The notes beneath the pieces were generated by a model, which saw only the letters and a program-made list of their open reading frames with translations, did no database searches and was not told where the DNA came from. The translations under genes and the position numbers were made by a program. A stretch of 64,000 bases of DNA, taken from contig NC_081414.1 of assembly GCF_030272615.1 (NCBI RefSeq), forward strand, positions 340,734,502 to 340,798,501. The letters are read 5' to 3'. Positions 1 through 10,537 of the stretch are shown one piece after another. The DNA comes from Cryptomeria japonica. Taxonomy: Eukaryota; Streptophyta; Pinopsida; Cupressales; Cupressaceae. Numbering within the stretch: the first letter of the stretch is position 1; every line of letters starts with the position of its first letter.

Positions 1-742
1 TGTGCTAAGTTTAATCTTTGATGCATTAAACTTTGACTCAAATGCACTAGGATATTGCTCCTATGCGCTAAACTACTCTGTTTGTTTTGTTTTTGGTTTT
101 GTGGAAATTTTTCAATACTTGATTAACTTAAATGGATGATTTTTTGAAGTATAAAATGCAAACACAATATGAAAAAGACAACCATTTTTGTCTATTCTAA
201 ACAAAGAGTGTATGTTCTGCGAGGATGTGTTCAAATCCCCAATGTTTTCATAGGATTAGAACAAATAAGAAAAATTCAAATAGACTCTTTATTCAAAGGT
301 CATCAACAATACCATAGCCCACTAGTCTCGATACTCCATCATCTCAAATAGTCATGTCACCCCCTAGGGGGTTCCCATTTTTTTTGTCTTTTGCCAGAAA
401 TTAACCGAAAGTGAATTTCTTCACAATTGAGTAGCTATCTTGGGAGATATATGGTGAGTAATCTTGGGGGCGGATTCTTCCCCACCCTTGCACTATGATA
501 TTGAGGATGTCTGGATACTAACTTGGCTCAAGGTTTCTATTTCTAAGGTTCGTAATCAAGCTTCTTGTTCGGTCTTTAGTGATAAACTCCCTTGGAAGGC
601 TTCCCAACCCTTAGAACAAAGACTTTACATATCATAAAGATACTGGGGGAAGGCTAATCACTGAGAAAAACCATTGAAGGGACTTTTGTCACCCTCCACT
701 TTTGATTATAGTGGGTTGGAACACTTGGCGATAAATTCATTT

Positions 743-821
743 CCCACTTAGGTCATTCTCCTCTCACCAACCATTTAAATGGCACTCTAAGAGAAACTCA
801 GGAGGGCAGGCCTACTAAAGG
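743..821 (-). other. Conserved leader block, copy in O
   Basis: Read on the minus strand this has a TTTAGTAGGCCTGCC core, a spacer, then GGTGAGAGGAGAATGACC. The same arrangement occurs at 9551-9613 (E1), 27248-27309 (T) and 53938-54013 (P). Its position between primer site and coding region fits a packaging or dimerisation signal, but that role is inferred. Confidence 0.6.
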
Positions 822-1589
822 TTGTAAATGCTTGAAATACTAAAAGCATAAGAGTGGTTTGCCTTTTTGATCACCCAGTTAAGGGGAGAGAATATACCTT
901 ACACTTTGGAGGAAAAGCACAAAATGATTCTTTTTAATCTTACAATTCAGTTGTTTGCTAAGTCTAGTGGGAGATGTTGCTCCAAAAAGGCATGGTGTTC
1001 TTTTTACTTTTCAAGTCAATGATTTTCTTAGTCTAAGTAATGAGACCCTGGTCAACAAAGCAAATTCTTAGAGATGGTCAACAAATTCAATTCAATAGGG
1101 GAATGCTTTCCCTCTTTTTCTTTATCTAGAACTTGAAAACAAGTGAGGTTCTTTAACTTATGCAAGAAAATGTAATGGATCCTTTTAGACACCAAAGGAT
1201 GGTGAGGTTCTTTATAATGCTTTGCATAAATAAATTTTGTTTTGTTCTTTTTAAAGCCCCAAAAGGAAGTGTTTTCTCTTCCTATGAAAGAAAGCTACGG
1301 TTTTGTTTGTTGTTCTTTTTAAGTTACCCAAAAGAAAATGAGTTCAATTTTACTAATGAGGAAATGAAGAAAACTTTAAATAACTAACTTAACCAAGTTA
1401 GAAATAAAAAATTTAGTCACAAGCCTAAACTTCGTAAAAAAATCTCCTAATCTTGCAAACAAACGTTAGTTACCTACAATATAAAAACCAGTTAGAAAAC
1501 AGAATTTCAAGGTGGACTTCTACAAGTCTATTTTTCTGTCTATGTTACAATTTTGTTTTTCTCTCGGTGTCTTTTATGCTCCGATCTAT

Positions 1590-1830
1590 AGACCAGATGT
1601 GCTAAAGGATAGTACAAATGCACTAACTGATAATCCAAATGTGCTATATTGTTGCCTGTATGCACTGCACTGATGTTTTAAAACGCCGAGACCTACAAGA
1701 AATAGCAGAAATGCTATGCGCTAAGTTTACTGCGGGACGCGCTAAAGGATGGTCCCAAAGCATTAAACAGTGAGTGGGATGTGCTGAAGGATAGACCGAA
1801 TGCACTACAGAATGATATCCACATGCTAAT
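1590..1830 (-). repeat. Degenerate GTGCTAA repeat
   Basis: Loose copies of a motif reading TGTGCTAAAGGATAG, followed by CAAATGCACTAA, recur every 20-40 bases. A second block of the same motif covers 1-85. The TGCTAA and TTAGTGCA-like halves are partly inverted relative to each other, so short hairpins are possible. No function can be assigned. Confidence 0.55.
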
Positions 1831-1897
1831 TCAAGTTTTTCACGTACCTGCAAAGTTAGTCCTGCATCAAAAATGATTTGATAAATGGGGTTATGCC

Positions 1898-3062
1898 TGT
1901 GTGTGTGAAAAGTGAACCTGTATCTATATCTGAAAGACACAACACTTCAATTAAGTCATTAGATGCATGGTTAGTAAATCAATAATCAATGAATAATAAA
2001 CCATTACAAAGCGACCCATTGCCTTCTAGTAGATGTGAGTTTAGATAGCTCTCAGATTGATAAGCTATCCAGTGACTAGACATCACCTAAACGAAGGATT
2101 TTTAATCTAAATGAGCATGGATTTAAGCTAGATGGATGCAAGATTAATCTAGATATGCATGATTTAAGCTAGATATGCATGATTAATCTAACATGATTTA
2201 AGCAATATTAAGCTAGATGATTTGACTAAGGATGCAATAACTAATATGAAATATCCCAATGCACAAATCTTAATGAACCTAGAGAAAAAACAACATAATA
2301 ACAATATATTCTCCAGGATTTTTGAATGAGAGATGAGAGCCTGAATTTATAGAAAATTCAGAAAGAAAGCAAGGGCTGAGATCAAATGATGCTGAGCGGT
2401 CAAGGTTCTCCAAGAGGAAGCACAATCCAGGTGAATTGATATGATTGAATGCTTTTCTTAGTTTTAAAGGAAATTGAACTAAAATTAAGATAAAATCAAG
2501 AAAAACCTGATTTATTCTCTATTTCATTCAATTTTAATATTTAATTGTTTTAATTGCTTTCTTTGAGATTATTTGTCAATTTTTAATTTATTTTTCAAGA
2601 TTATCTCCAATTGATTTCTTTTCTCAAATTTTTAATTCTTTTTTGGTCAATTAATTCCTTTTTTTATTTGTTTCCATTTTTGAAGATTTGTGCTCATAAT
2701 TTCCAATTCCTCTTTCTTGATTTGTTTCCTTTTTTGAAGATTTATGACAATTTTTATTTATTTTTCAAATTAATTCCTCTTTTTTGATGATTTAGTGGCA
2801 AATTGATTTATTTAATTAAATATGCAAAAGATATTTAATTAAAATAAATAAGATAATTGTTTAAAATGATTTACTTGGAATGATTTAATTAATTAAATAA
2901 ATATTTAATTAATATTGGTTGATTAATTTTGCCATGTGACATTTGATGATTAAATAATTAATTTTGTGCTCAAGATTTATTTAATTGCCTTTGGTTAGGA
3001 CATTGGTGATGTTGTCAAGATTAGGGGCTCATGGTTTAGATGACCATTTTTAGGGTATTACA
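1898..3062 (-). repeat. E1 3' LTR
   Basis: 1,165 bp. On the minus strand it starts TGTAATACCCTAAAAATGG and ends ...CACACACACA, matching the right LTR over its outer parts. U5 carries tandem copies of a GATTTAAGCTAGATATGCAT-like motif (about 2110-2220). This copy keeps the original order of the promoter region, unlike the 5' LTR. Confidence 0.92.
2343..2351 (-). promoter_or_regulatory. TATA box in E1 3' LTR
   Basis: TATAAATTC on the minus strand, at the position expected for the U3/R border. The equivalent bases are missing from the 5' LTR (10538-11947), where this region is rearranged. Confidence 0.55.
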
Positions 3063-3075
3063 TTTGCCCCTCTTT
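3063..3075 (-). other. E1 polypurine tract
   Basis: AAAGAGGGGCAAA on the minus strand, directly against the LTR start TGTAATAC. P carries the same motif against its 3' LTR (60490-60503). It would prime plus-strand DNA synthesis. Confidence 0.85.
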
Positions 3076-3119
3076 GAATTAATGTGCAAGCAACACATTG
3101 GTTCAAAGAAAATTTGATG

Positions 3120-3680
3120 TCTAGGAGATACCAATTCTGAACTTGATTGATCACGAACTAGATGAAGAGTGAGGTATTCAGCTTGTTTTGAAGCGATGAA
3201 ACTTAACAAAGTTGATTAAAGCAAAACTGATCCCGAACTTGATTGAACTAGGACTGATAGAGAGCAAAGATACCGAACTTTAACTTGATTGATCAAGAAG
3301 AGGATCTTACTGATCTAGAACTTGATTGAACTAGATATAGTGAGCGAAGATAAAATCAATCTTGAAATTGATGGATCAAGACACGATGAGCAAAGATAAA
3401 CTATCCAGCTTGATTCAATATGATGAAACTGAACACTTGCTTAGACTGAGTGTGTGATCGAAGATACTCTTTAAACCCTTGATTGAGTTTACACGAATAA
3501 TCAGCTTGATGAAAAGCAATGAAACTAATTAATGTTAAGAGACTGATTCAAACAAAGACAATATTAGCTTGATATGAAGCGATAAAACTAATATGCCCCT
3601 AGTGATTGATTTGATTCAGATGGTCAAGAAATATCAACTTGATATAAAGTGATGAAGTTGAGATGCCCTTAGCGATGAGG
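3120..3680 (-). repeat. Degenerate tandem repeat in E1
   Basis: Units of roughly 60-70 bases contain GAACTTGATTGA, ACTAGA and GAGCAAAGATA in the same order, about eight times with drift. No coding or known regulatory meaning is visible. Confidence 0.6.
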
Positions 3681-5436
3681 TCTTGTTTGATGTTTAGAAA
3701 AGATTAGCTGCTCGACTTGCAGCGAAGATTTTTGAAAGAAATTCTTGACTTTGAGGTCATGAATATGCCCCCTCGGGAGCGAAATCGAAAGATAGCGAGG
3801 GTTGCACAGTGATTGTAGGCAAAAAAATTTTTGTAGTGATGATAAGTTATTTGAGCACAAATATTAATGTTGAAGATTAAAATCAGAGTTAATGTGAGAA
3901 TTAAATTGAGATTTAGTGTTGATTAATGAGAAATTAAGCATAAATTGAAGAAGAGAATGAGCAGTTGATGAAAGCGCTAAGTGGTTAATGTCGTGAAATT
4001 TTGATGAGATAATTGACATCAAATTTTTATTTTGATCTAGAAAATGGACTCAGGATAGTCAATTTACGAGCTCTTGATTTGATTTCATCGTACTTGTGTT
4101 GATTGATTATGAAATGTTGTTCTATATGCTTTATTCTATATGTATGCATATCTTTTCAGTATAGATGAATGAATGCAAATGGAATATGGATGTTTATTTT
4201 TGTTTCTTTTTTATGCAAATAAATGAGGAGAATGGGTAACTAGTAATGCAAATGTTTATTTTTCTTCATGCAATAATATGAATGCAAATAAGTATAAAAT
4301 GAAATGTATGGATCTATATAAGATGCTCATGTATGCAGCTTACATCTCAATACACAAGTACTCGATCGGAGAAACGATGATGAAAAAGAGACCACATAGC
4401 TGAGAAATAATGATGCTTCCAACTTCTCATTCTAAAGATAAAGAAATCAATGCTACCATACCGAAATCACTCTAAATTCATGAGATGCAAAATGAAATGC
4501 AAGATGAGATGCAAAATGAGATGCAACCAAAACCTAGTCACTGGATTTGAAAAACTTAATTTTCATCATTGAGCGTTTTACAAACATAGCATGTAGATTA
4601 GAGTTCCTTTCTTTTCATGTGCAATATTAATTGTCTTGTCCGCAATGACCCTTTTTTCGTTCATATCCATCGATAGATTTTGAAGGGACTTGGATTGCAT
4701 GATAGAGAAATTCCCTCAAAATAGACAAAGAAATGATGGGAACCTCCTTGTAGCATACAAATAAGTGGAGTCGAGGTATGTGTGATGATTTCACCTTAAT
4801 GTGAAGACACTTATCACAGACACCCAGCTGATTAGATGTTTTCAGATCATTGGAATCATTCCTACAAGCATAAAACAAAGAAAATATTATGCCCCCAATC
4901 CTTGCTCCTCTTAGTCAAGATAAATTTCCTCAAGTTACTCAGAGGGATAATAATTGAAAACCAATATAAAAGACAATACACAAAGAAAATTTCATGCATA
5001 TCTCAAACAATTTAGTGATTGTTTTCAGTTTTGTTTTGTTTGTGTACTCAATGATAAAACTCTTCAGTAGTTAGGAGATAGGCGACTTGGTTGATACTGT
5101 TTAGGACATGTAAATTGATCAGTCGATTACCCCAAGACTAGGATATTGATCTGTTTCAAGCCATGAGGGTTCCAACAAACCAGGATGTGACAAAAGTGAC
5201 TGAAATATGTACAAGTGAAAGCAAAAATGTATGAAAGTGGGAATACCAACATTGTGTTGATAGATGGAGCGCTTGAGTACAAGAGGTGCTTGTTTGCCAG
5301 GTTTTCACATGCTTGGCAAAGATTTATATTTTATTTTTTTACCAAGGTGCCTATTTATCAGGTTTTCACCAAGGCATTTTCTCTCTTTTTCCTTTTTTAT
5401 TTCTTTTTCTTTTTTTTTCTTTCTTTGAATTTTTTC

Positions 5437-5530
5437 AGGATATTTTATGATTTTTTAGGAGTTTGTTCAAGACATTTTTATGATTTTTAGGAGTTTTGTT
5501 CTGAACATTTTATGATTTTGATGTTTGCTC
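5437..5530 (-). repeat. ATTTTATGATTTTTAGGAG minisatellite, internal copy
   Basis: About three units of 31-33 bases containing TTTTATGATTTTTAGGAG and GTTCAAGACA. The block ends with TGTTTGCTCCTAGTGTCTAG. The same block, expanded, sits inside the E1 5' LTR (10963-11290), and a reverse-orientation relative is in P (59213-59372). Confidence 0.75.
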
Positions 5531-6351
5531 CTAGTGTCTAGAAAGGCAAAAGGGATTTTGAGTACATGAATGGATAAGCGAATGATGGTGGATGCTTTCA
5601 AGGACTATCTCACAATGTTAATCCAAGAATAGGGTCCCGATATAGCAATGTAAAGCAAGGATTTTAGAGATGTAAAGCAAGGATTTTAGTGATGTAAAGC
5701 AAGGATATAGTGTAATGAAGCCATATGGTCCAAAGAAGTGGCCATGTCAAGAGGTTTGTGGAAAGCATTTGTTTGCATTTTGTCCATGATGTTGATCAAG
5801 ATCAAGGAATAGATCTGGATAGGGGACAAATAGGATAATCAAGATCAAAGGTGGCAATGAAGGATGTAAGCAAGCAATGGATAGGAGCTAAAGGGTCTAG
5901 ATCAAGTGTAATAGATAGGACACATGAAGCTTGCAAGGATCCTTAACCTTGTCAAGATCAAAGGTGGAAAAGGGATATGAATGTAGATAGAGCGAATGAG
6001 GGATAATGGAGGATGAAGGATAATAGATGGATGTACATGGATGTAACTTTCCCCCAATGTAAAGTGCAAAAGGATAATGGATTACACATGATGTCTGTTT
6101 TCCAGGTTTTCATCATGGTACTTGTCCAAGGCACCACAAGAAGTTGTTTTCACTCATGGACGAAATTATTTCTATTTACTTTTTTTTTTGTTTTTTGGAA
6201 GATAATGGAGGCATGATAGGGGATGGAAGAAGGACCCCAAAGTCTCACTTCTTTGGATGGTACCCTTGGAATATGAGTTGCAATAGACCATGGCTATGAA
6301 GGTATGCTCAAAGATGTTGGCAGGATAATGAAATGAAACTAGGGAAAGGAT

Positions 6352-8609
6352 TTATGCAAAGGATTGGATAAGAGGGATGGAAGGGTGAAAAAGAGGTGTT
6401 GGATAATGGATGGGATGTTGGAAGAATTGTGTATGGATAGATGGAAATGTTGGAAAGATCAACATTGGCACACATCTTGAGTGATGGTGGACATATGGAA
6501 GAGAAGTGAATCTCATATTTTGAGATTTGGATTGAGGAAAGGTTACAAATTTTGGGGCATAAGAATCCAAAATGGATGAACGAGGTGATGGAGGAATAAG
6601 CTTGGAAGGTTTGGATGGAGGAACAACAGTTTTGGATGCCAATTTTGATTTTTCTTTAGACTATTGCGCTTCAAGTAGTCGCTTAGGGATCCACATGGTT
6701 TTTTATTTTTCATGCTTTTGTAGTTCCTTAGAGCGCATTGCTTGTACAAGTGCCTTAGGAACCCATATAACTTTTGACTTTTCTTGTTTCTTTGTGGGCC
6801 TTTGTGGCATTTTGTATTTTTCTTTTTCTTTTTGGATCATATTTTTCTTTGTTTTGACATGTTGATTAGATGGGACATGTTGATCCTTGAATACATGTGG
6901 ATTACTTGACTTATGAATTTTATGCTTGGAATCTAAATTTCTTGGATAGATAGGAATGATACGGAGGTCTTTTATATCGATGGAAGGTACTCAAAGATGT
7001 GTGCCTTTGTTGATCCTGCATAAGGGATGGAGGGATATAGGGACCTAGAATGGATGGAAGGTGTGATGGAGAAAGCGTGTATTTGGATTTAACTGGAGAA
7101 ATGTAGGATTTATGAGGGATGCCATCATCTTGAGAAATGTCCCTAAGGCCGTGACCTTTAACACTTTCTTTAATATGGAGGGGTTCTTTCTTGTGGAGAT
7201 TTACCCCTTTACCTTTATAAATATTTTGACTTGTAGGATACACTTTGCTTTGGAAAGAAGGCGCGAGTCCATTATGAGGTGGAAGTGGAATGTAGGGAAT
7301 GATAGGATCATGAGAGGGATTTGTAGGCATGATGGATACTTGATGTGAACATGGAGGATTATGACAAGGAGATGAATGGATACTTTGATCTTGACATTGA
7401 AGAGGACTATTGGATAGAGTAGGAAGGGTGTTTGACTCTTCATTTTGAATAAGATCATTTGAAAAGGCGAAAGAAGCAGCATGATCTTTCTTAGTAAGTG
7501 GATTAGAAATGGGATTTGGAAGGATTATTTTCTCTTGAGATGGAAAGGGATCATCTTAGAAGAAATGGAAAGGTATAAGAGGATCATCATGGGATTCTAG
7601 TAAAATAGGATATTTTTCAATCATTAGATGGGATTGAGGAGTTTTGGTGTCTTGATCTTGATTTATGATAGGACTTGTTTCTTCATTTTTCAGATTATTC
7701 TCTTGACATGGAGTCACTTCTAAGGAAGGGATAGGATTTTTCATAGGTGTAGGGGAATCTTGAAAGGTCTTCATATTTTGGTATGATGGGGAAGCATTTT
7801 GAGTGGGACTCTCTAGAGTGGGTACATTTGGAATTGAAGTGCATGATGGCATAGGATCTGGGATTTTTAAATCTTTAGAGGAACTTTTATCAATATTGGC
7901 ATTAACTTGGATTTCCATAGGATATAGCCCTTGAAGGTAAACATGAGAAGTTTCATTGTTTGAAGGAGATGAAGACATCATGGAAGGGATGGAGGCTACG
8001 TGTGGATCCTTGCTAGACATAGGTTCATGATTTTGATCATGCTTAGAAGTAGTTCCTTCTTTTTCTTTAGGTGAGTCATTAGGATCTTCAATTTCAATGA
8101 CACCATCATCAATGAGATCTTGAATCTTATGTTTTAATTCCATGCACTTTGAAGTATTTACTCAAAATTTCACATCCCCATGTGGTATTTTTAGGTAATA
8201 TGATAAGATTGTTCTTAAGAAGCTCTTCCAAAGCTGACTGAATAGATTGCCCCAAAGGTGTAAATTGTCTATCTAGAGGATATTTGGAGGAAATGTCTTT
8301 ATGTATTGGTGAAGGTGTCTTGTGAGCTTGTTTGAGATTTGACTTTTGATTGTCAATTATTTGTTGGTTTTTGATTGTCAAATCATATAATCGTTTTAGC
8401 ATTCCTTGAAGTTTCTCACTCTTGATATCATGCATTTATTTTTCAAATGGAGTCATTGATTTATTTTGTTGGATTTTCATGTCATATATTTCCTTCTTGA
8501 TATCTTGATTCATTTGAGCCAAGGTAGCCATGGGAATTGGATCTAAGGGAGCCATGGGATTCTTACTTTTGTCAGAATTTTTAGAAGAGCTTCTGGTTTG
8601 AACAGGCAT
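6352..8609 (-). pseudogene. E1 proline-rich ORF (gag position), broken
   Basis: Starts MPVQTRSSSKNSDKSKN and ends ...IPLIQSFA, about 750 codons with frameshifts or stops near 8436, 8140, 7555, 7330 and 6900. The N-terminal part is charged and probably helical. A stretch near 8110 (MELKHKIQDLIDDGVIEIED) matches the segment just after the gag zinc knuckle of T (KLKHVIQDLIDNGVI). The rest is rich in Pro, Ser, Asp and His, with no pol motifs. Its C-terminal half matches P's ORF (56158-58265) closely: KGKGVNLHKKEPLH against KGKGVDLHKQESLH, and HHSRCVPMLIFPTFPS against HHPSRCVPMLILPSFPS. The product is unknown; a structural or RNA-binding gag-like role is a guess. Confidence 0.75.
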
Positions 8610-9550
8610 TTACAATCAACGGGAATGAGAGCTAGATGTGTTGCAGAAGTCAAGATCAAATTGAAGCTAGTTGTTCATTTAACGTAGTGATTGAGTGAAG
8701 TAACTAAGATCTGGCCTGGTTTTAGGAATTATCTATCCTATGTAAGATGTTATCTAAGTTAACTTAGATTTTATAAGATGTTGATTGAACTAGTTGAGAG
8801 ATGATTGAAAAAATCGTGCAACGCAATGGTAGGGGTACACTATCAAGATTGTTTATGCTCAGGAGGATGATGTCTAGTTTTATGCTTGATGTAGACTGAT
8901 CTAGGTAGGTTTGACTATTTTGACAGACAAGAACAAGAATTTATACGATAGAGTTTATCACTGAGTTGCTGATTTGTTTTCTCAAGTTTTAGTATTTCAT
9001 TTTTAGTTTTAGGGATGAAAATACAAAAAACATGCAAGATATATAATAATTCAATCACAACACGCTAACCCTATAGAAGTTGGCTTTAGAGAAGAAAATC
9101 TTTTCTTGCTAACTTAGGTACACACCCAATAGCTAATCAGAATATGGCCACTGCGTCTCATGCAATGGATTCTCAACGCCGTATTAGCTGACTCCAAATG
9201 CTAATGGGGGCACGATACGGAAAGTGTCTTGGGAGAGTTACTATCTCTCTTGCACAAAGATTATCCCCCTTTCGGAGGTGAATCGAGTAGCCTCTATCTT
9301 ATAGTTTTTAGTAAGGGTTCCATTCGGAAGGACTGCCTAACTGTCACACAAGCCTGATTTAGATACAAACCCAGCAGGATGTTGAAACCATGTAGTCACA
9401 CAAGCATGATTTAGACCATGAGGCCTTACAGGATGCTCAACATGAGACACTCCTCATAAATGAAGCAGTGCCACCGATTATTCTGTCTCCTAGGACTTTC
9501 ACCCCAAAAGCATTTTATTATAGTGAGTTGGATTCTTGGCTTTGGCTGGA

Positions 9551-9613
9551 CTCACTTGGGTCATTCCCTCTCACCAAGCCTTAGGGGCTTCTTAGGAGGT
9601 AGGCCCTCTAAAG
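9551..9613 (-). other. Conserved leader block, copy in E1
   Basis: On the minus strand it reads CCTTTAGAGGGCCTACCTCC, spacer, then GGTGAGAGGGAATGACCCAA. It is the closest match to the P copy (53938-54013). Confidence 0.7.
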
Positions 9614-10027
9614 GTATCAATAGATCTCAAACTCTAATAGAAAAAATCTCAAGGTCTGGATTTTTGATTGTCCAAATGGACAAGAGCATACTCTCCTACT
9701 CTAGATTTCTCCCAAAAACACGTAAAACAAAGTTCTTTCCCTTATATAAATTGAAGTGTTCCTAAAAAGATTAAGAAGACAGAATGTTTGATTGTATCTC
9801 CAGAGGCAACCTGCAAAACATAGATATCAATAGTTCGAGTTTATAATCTTTGGCAAGCATATGTTTAATGATTGAATTCTTTGTCAAGCGGACCTGCAAA
9901 CATTAAAAGCCCAAGATAAGTTTGCCAAAATAACATAAAAAAATTCATCAAAATAAAATTCTAGCATGTAAACTATAAATTAAACTAATCTAACAAGAAT
10001 TTCCATTTTTTATGACTATCCTAGTTA

Positions 10028-10406
10028 TGACAGTTTTGATAGTACTACACTATGTCATTTATAATTTTTCAACCAAAGATAATTAGGAAAATCGCTTAAG
10101 TGGAAATGTGAAAAACTTGGTTTTACAGAACATATTGCAATTGTTTTTAGATCCAATGGTTTAATAAAATGTTATTCCCTACGAACAGAGACCATTTTTG
10201 ACTGTCACAAAAAATTAAGTAAAATGATAGTACTGCACTCTGTCATTCCTAACTTTCAAATTGGAAATTCTTAGAGAAATCGCTTTGGTGCAACTATAGA
10301 AAAATTGGATTTCAACAACATATCAAACATTGGTTGAGATCTAATGGTTCAATAAAAAGTTATGCCTTCCAAACAGAGACCATTTTTGACTGTCACAGAA
10401 GAACAA
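10028..10406 (-). repeat. 190-bp tandem duplication in E1 leader
   Basis: Two copies, 10028-10215 and 10226-10406, diverged by perhaps a quarter. Both begin ATAGTACT(A/G)CACT(A/C)TGTCATT and end CAGAGACCATTTTTGACTGTCACA. The pair lies about 90 bases from the primer site, in a position where packaging signals often lie. Confidence 0.75.
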
Positions 10407-10497
10407 GCAAAAAGAAAGATTTTTATTTGCAATTTTAACACATGTTTATTAGCTATAAAAACCAAACATTAAATTTGTTCAAGAAATATTAGAAATA

Positions 10498-10533
10498 TTG
10501 TAGTCGTGGGTTCGAGCCCTATGGTGGGTGCCA
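10498..10533 (-). other. E1 primer-binding site, tRNA-Lys-like, unusually long
   Basis: The plus strand reads GTCGTGGGTTCGAGCCCTAT followed by GGTGGGTGCCA, four bases from the LTR start. From recall, this follows the 3' end of plant tRNA-Lys(CUU), including its CCA, for about 36 bases with four transitions. A usual site is about 18 bases. On the minus strand the site begins TGGCACCCACC, the standard orientation next to a 5' LTR. The tRNA identity is from memory. Confidence 0.8.
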
Positions 10534-10537
10534 AAAA

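Larger units (their letters stand above)
1..1892 (-). mobile_element. Element O: 5' leader of an interrupted Ty3-type LTR element
   Basis: This stretch continues into the O primer site at 11950-11967 once E1 (1898-11947, duplication ATGCC) is removed, so it is the 5' leader of a minus-strand LTR element that runs off the left edge. Parts of it (about 440-830) match the leaders of E1 (9450-9620) and T (27180-27310) in the same orientation, including the block at 743-821. No coding frame is recognisable; the short ORFs at 169-351 and 1160-1387 have no family features. A 12-base palindrome, CCCCCTAGGGGG, lies at 360-371. The assignment as a leader is an inference from position and homology. Confidence 0.7.
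3076..6351 (-). mobile_element. E1 3' non-coding internal region
   Basis: No coding frame of any length is supported. Parts (about 4880-5060 and 6090-6130) match T's 3' internal sequence (about 17790-17880 and 18290-18320) and P's 3' region (about 58495-58560). It holds several repeat blocks: a degenerate unit around GAACTTGATTGATC at 3120-3680, a short GAGATGCAAAAT repeat at about 4480-4527, three copies of a 21-base unit at 5646-5711, and the start of the ATTTTATGATTTTTAGGAG minisatellite at 5437-5525. Confidence 0.7.
8610..10497 (-). mobile_element. E1 5' leader
   Basis: Non-coding sequence between primer site and ORF. The part at 9060-9780 matches the T leader at 26755-27480 closely, for example CACACCCAATAGCTAAT and TGTCTTGGGAGAGTTACTAT in both, and contains the conserved block at 9551-9613. 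Next to the primer site is a diverged tandem duplication of about 190 bases (10028-10215 and 10226-10406), each copy ending in ACCATTTTTGACTGTCACA. The 101-codon frame at 9460-9765 on the plus strand runs through this homology and is not a gene. Confidence 0.75.

Noticed and set aside
6572-7348. Plus-strand frames opposite the E1 ORF
   Set aside because: The minus-strand frame has the P homologue and the correct element orientation; the plus frames are shadows.
10498-10533. A tRNA-Lys gene
   Set aside because: Only the 3' part is present, it abuts an LTR at the usual primer distance, and no anticodon arm or 5' half is seen. It is a primer site.
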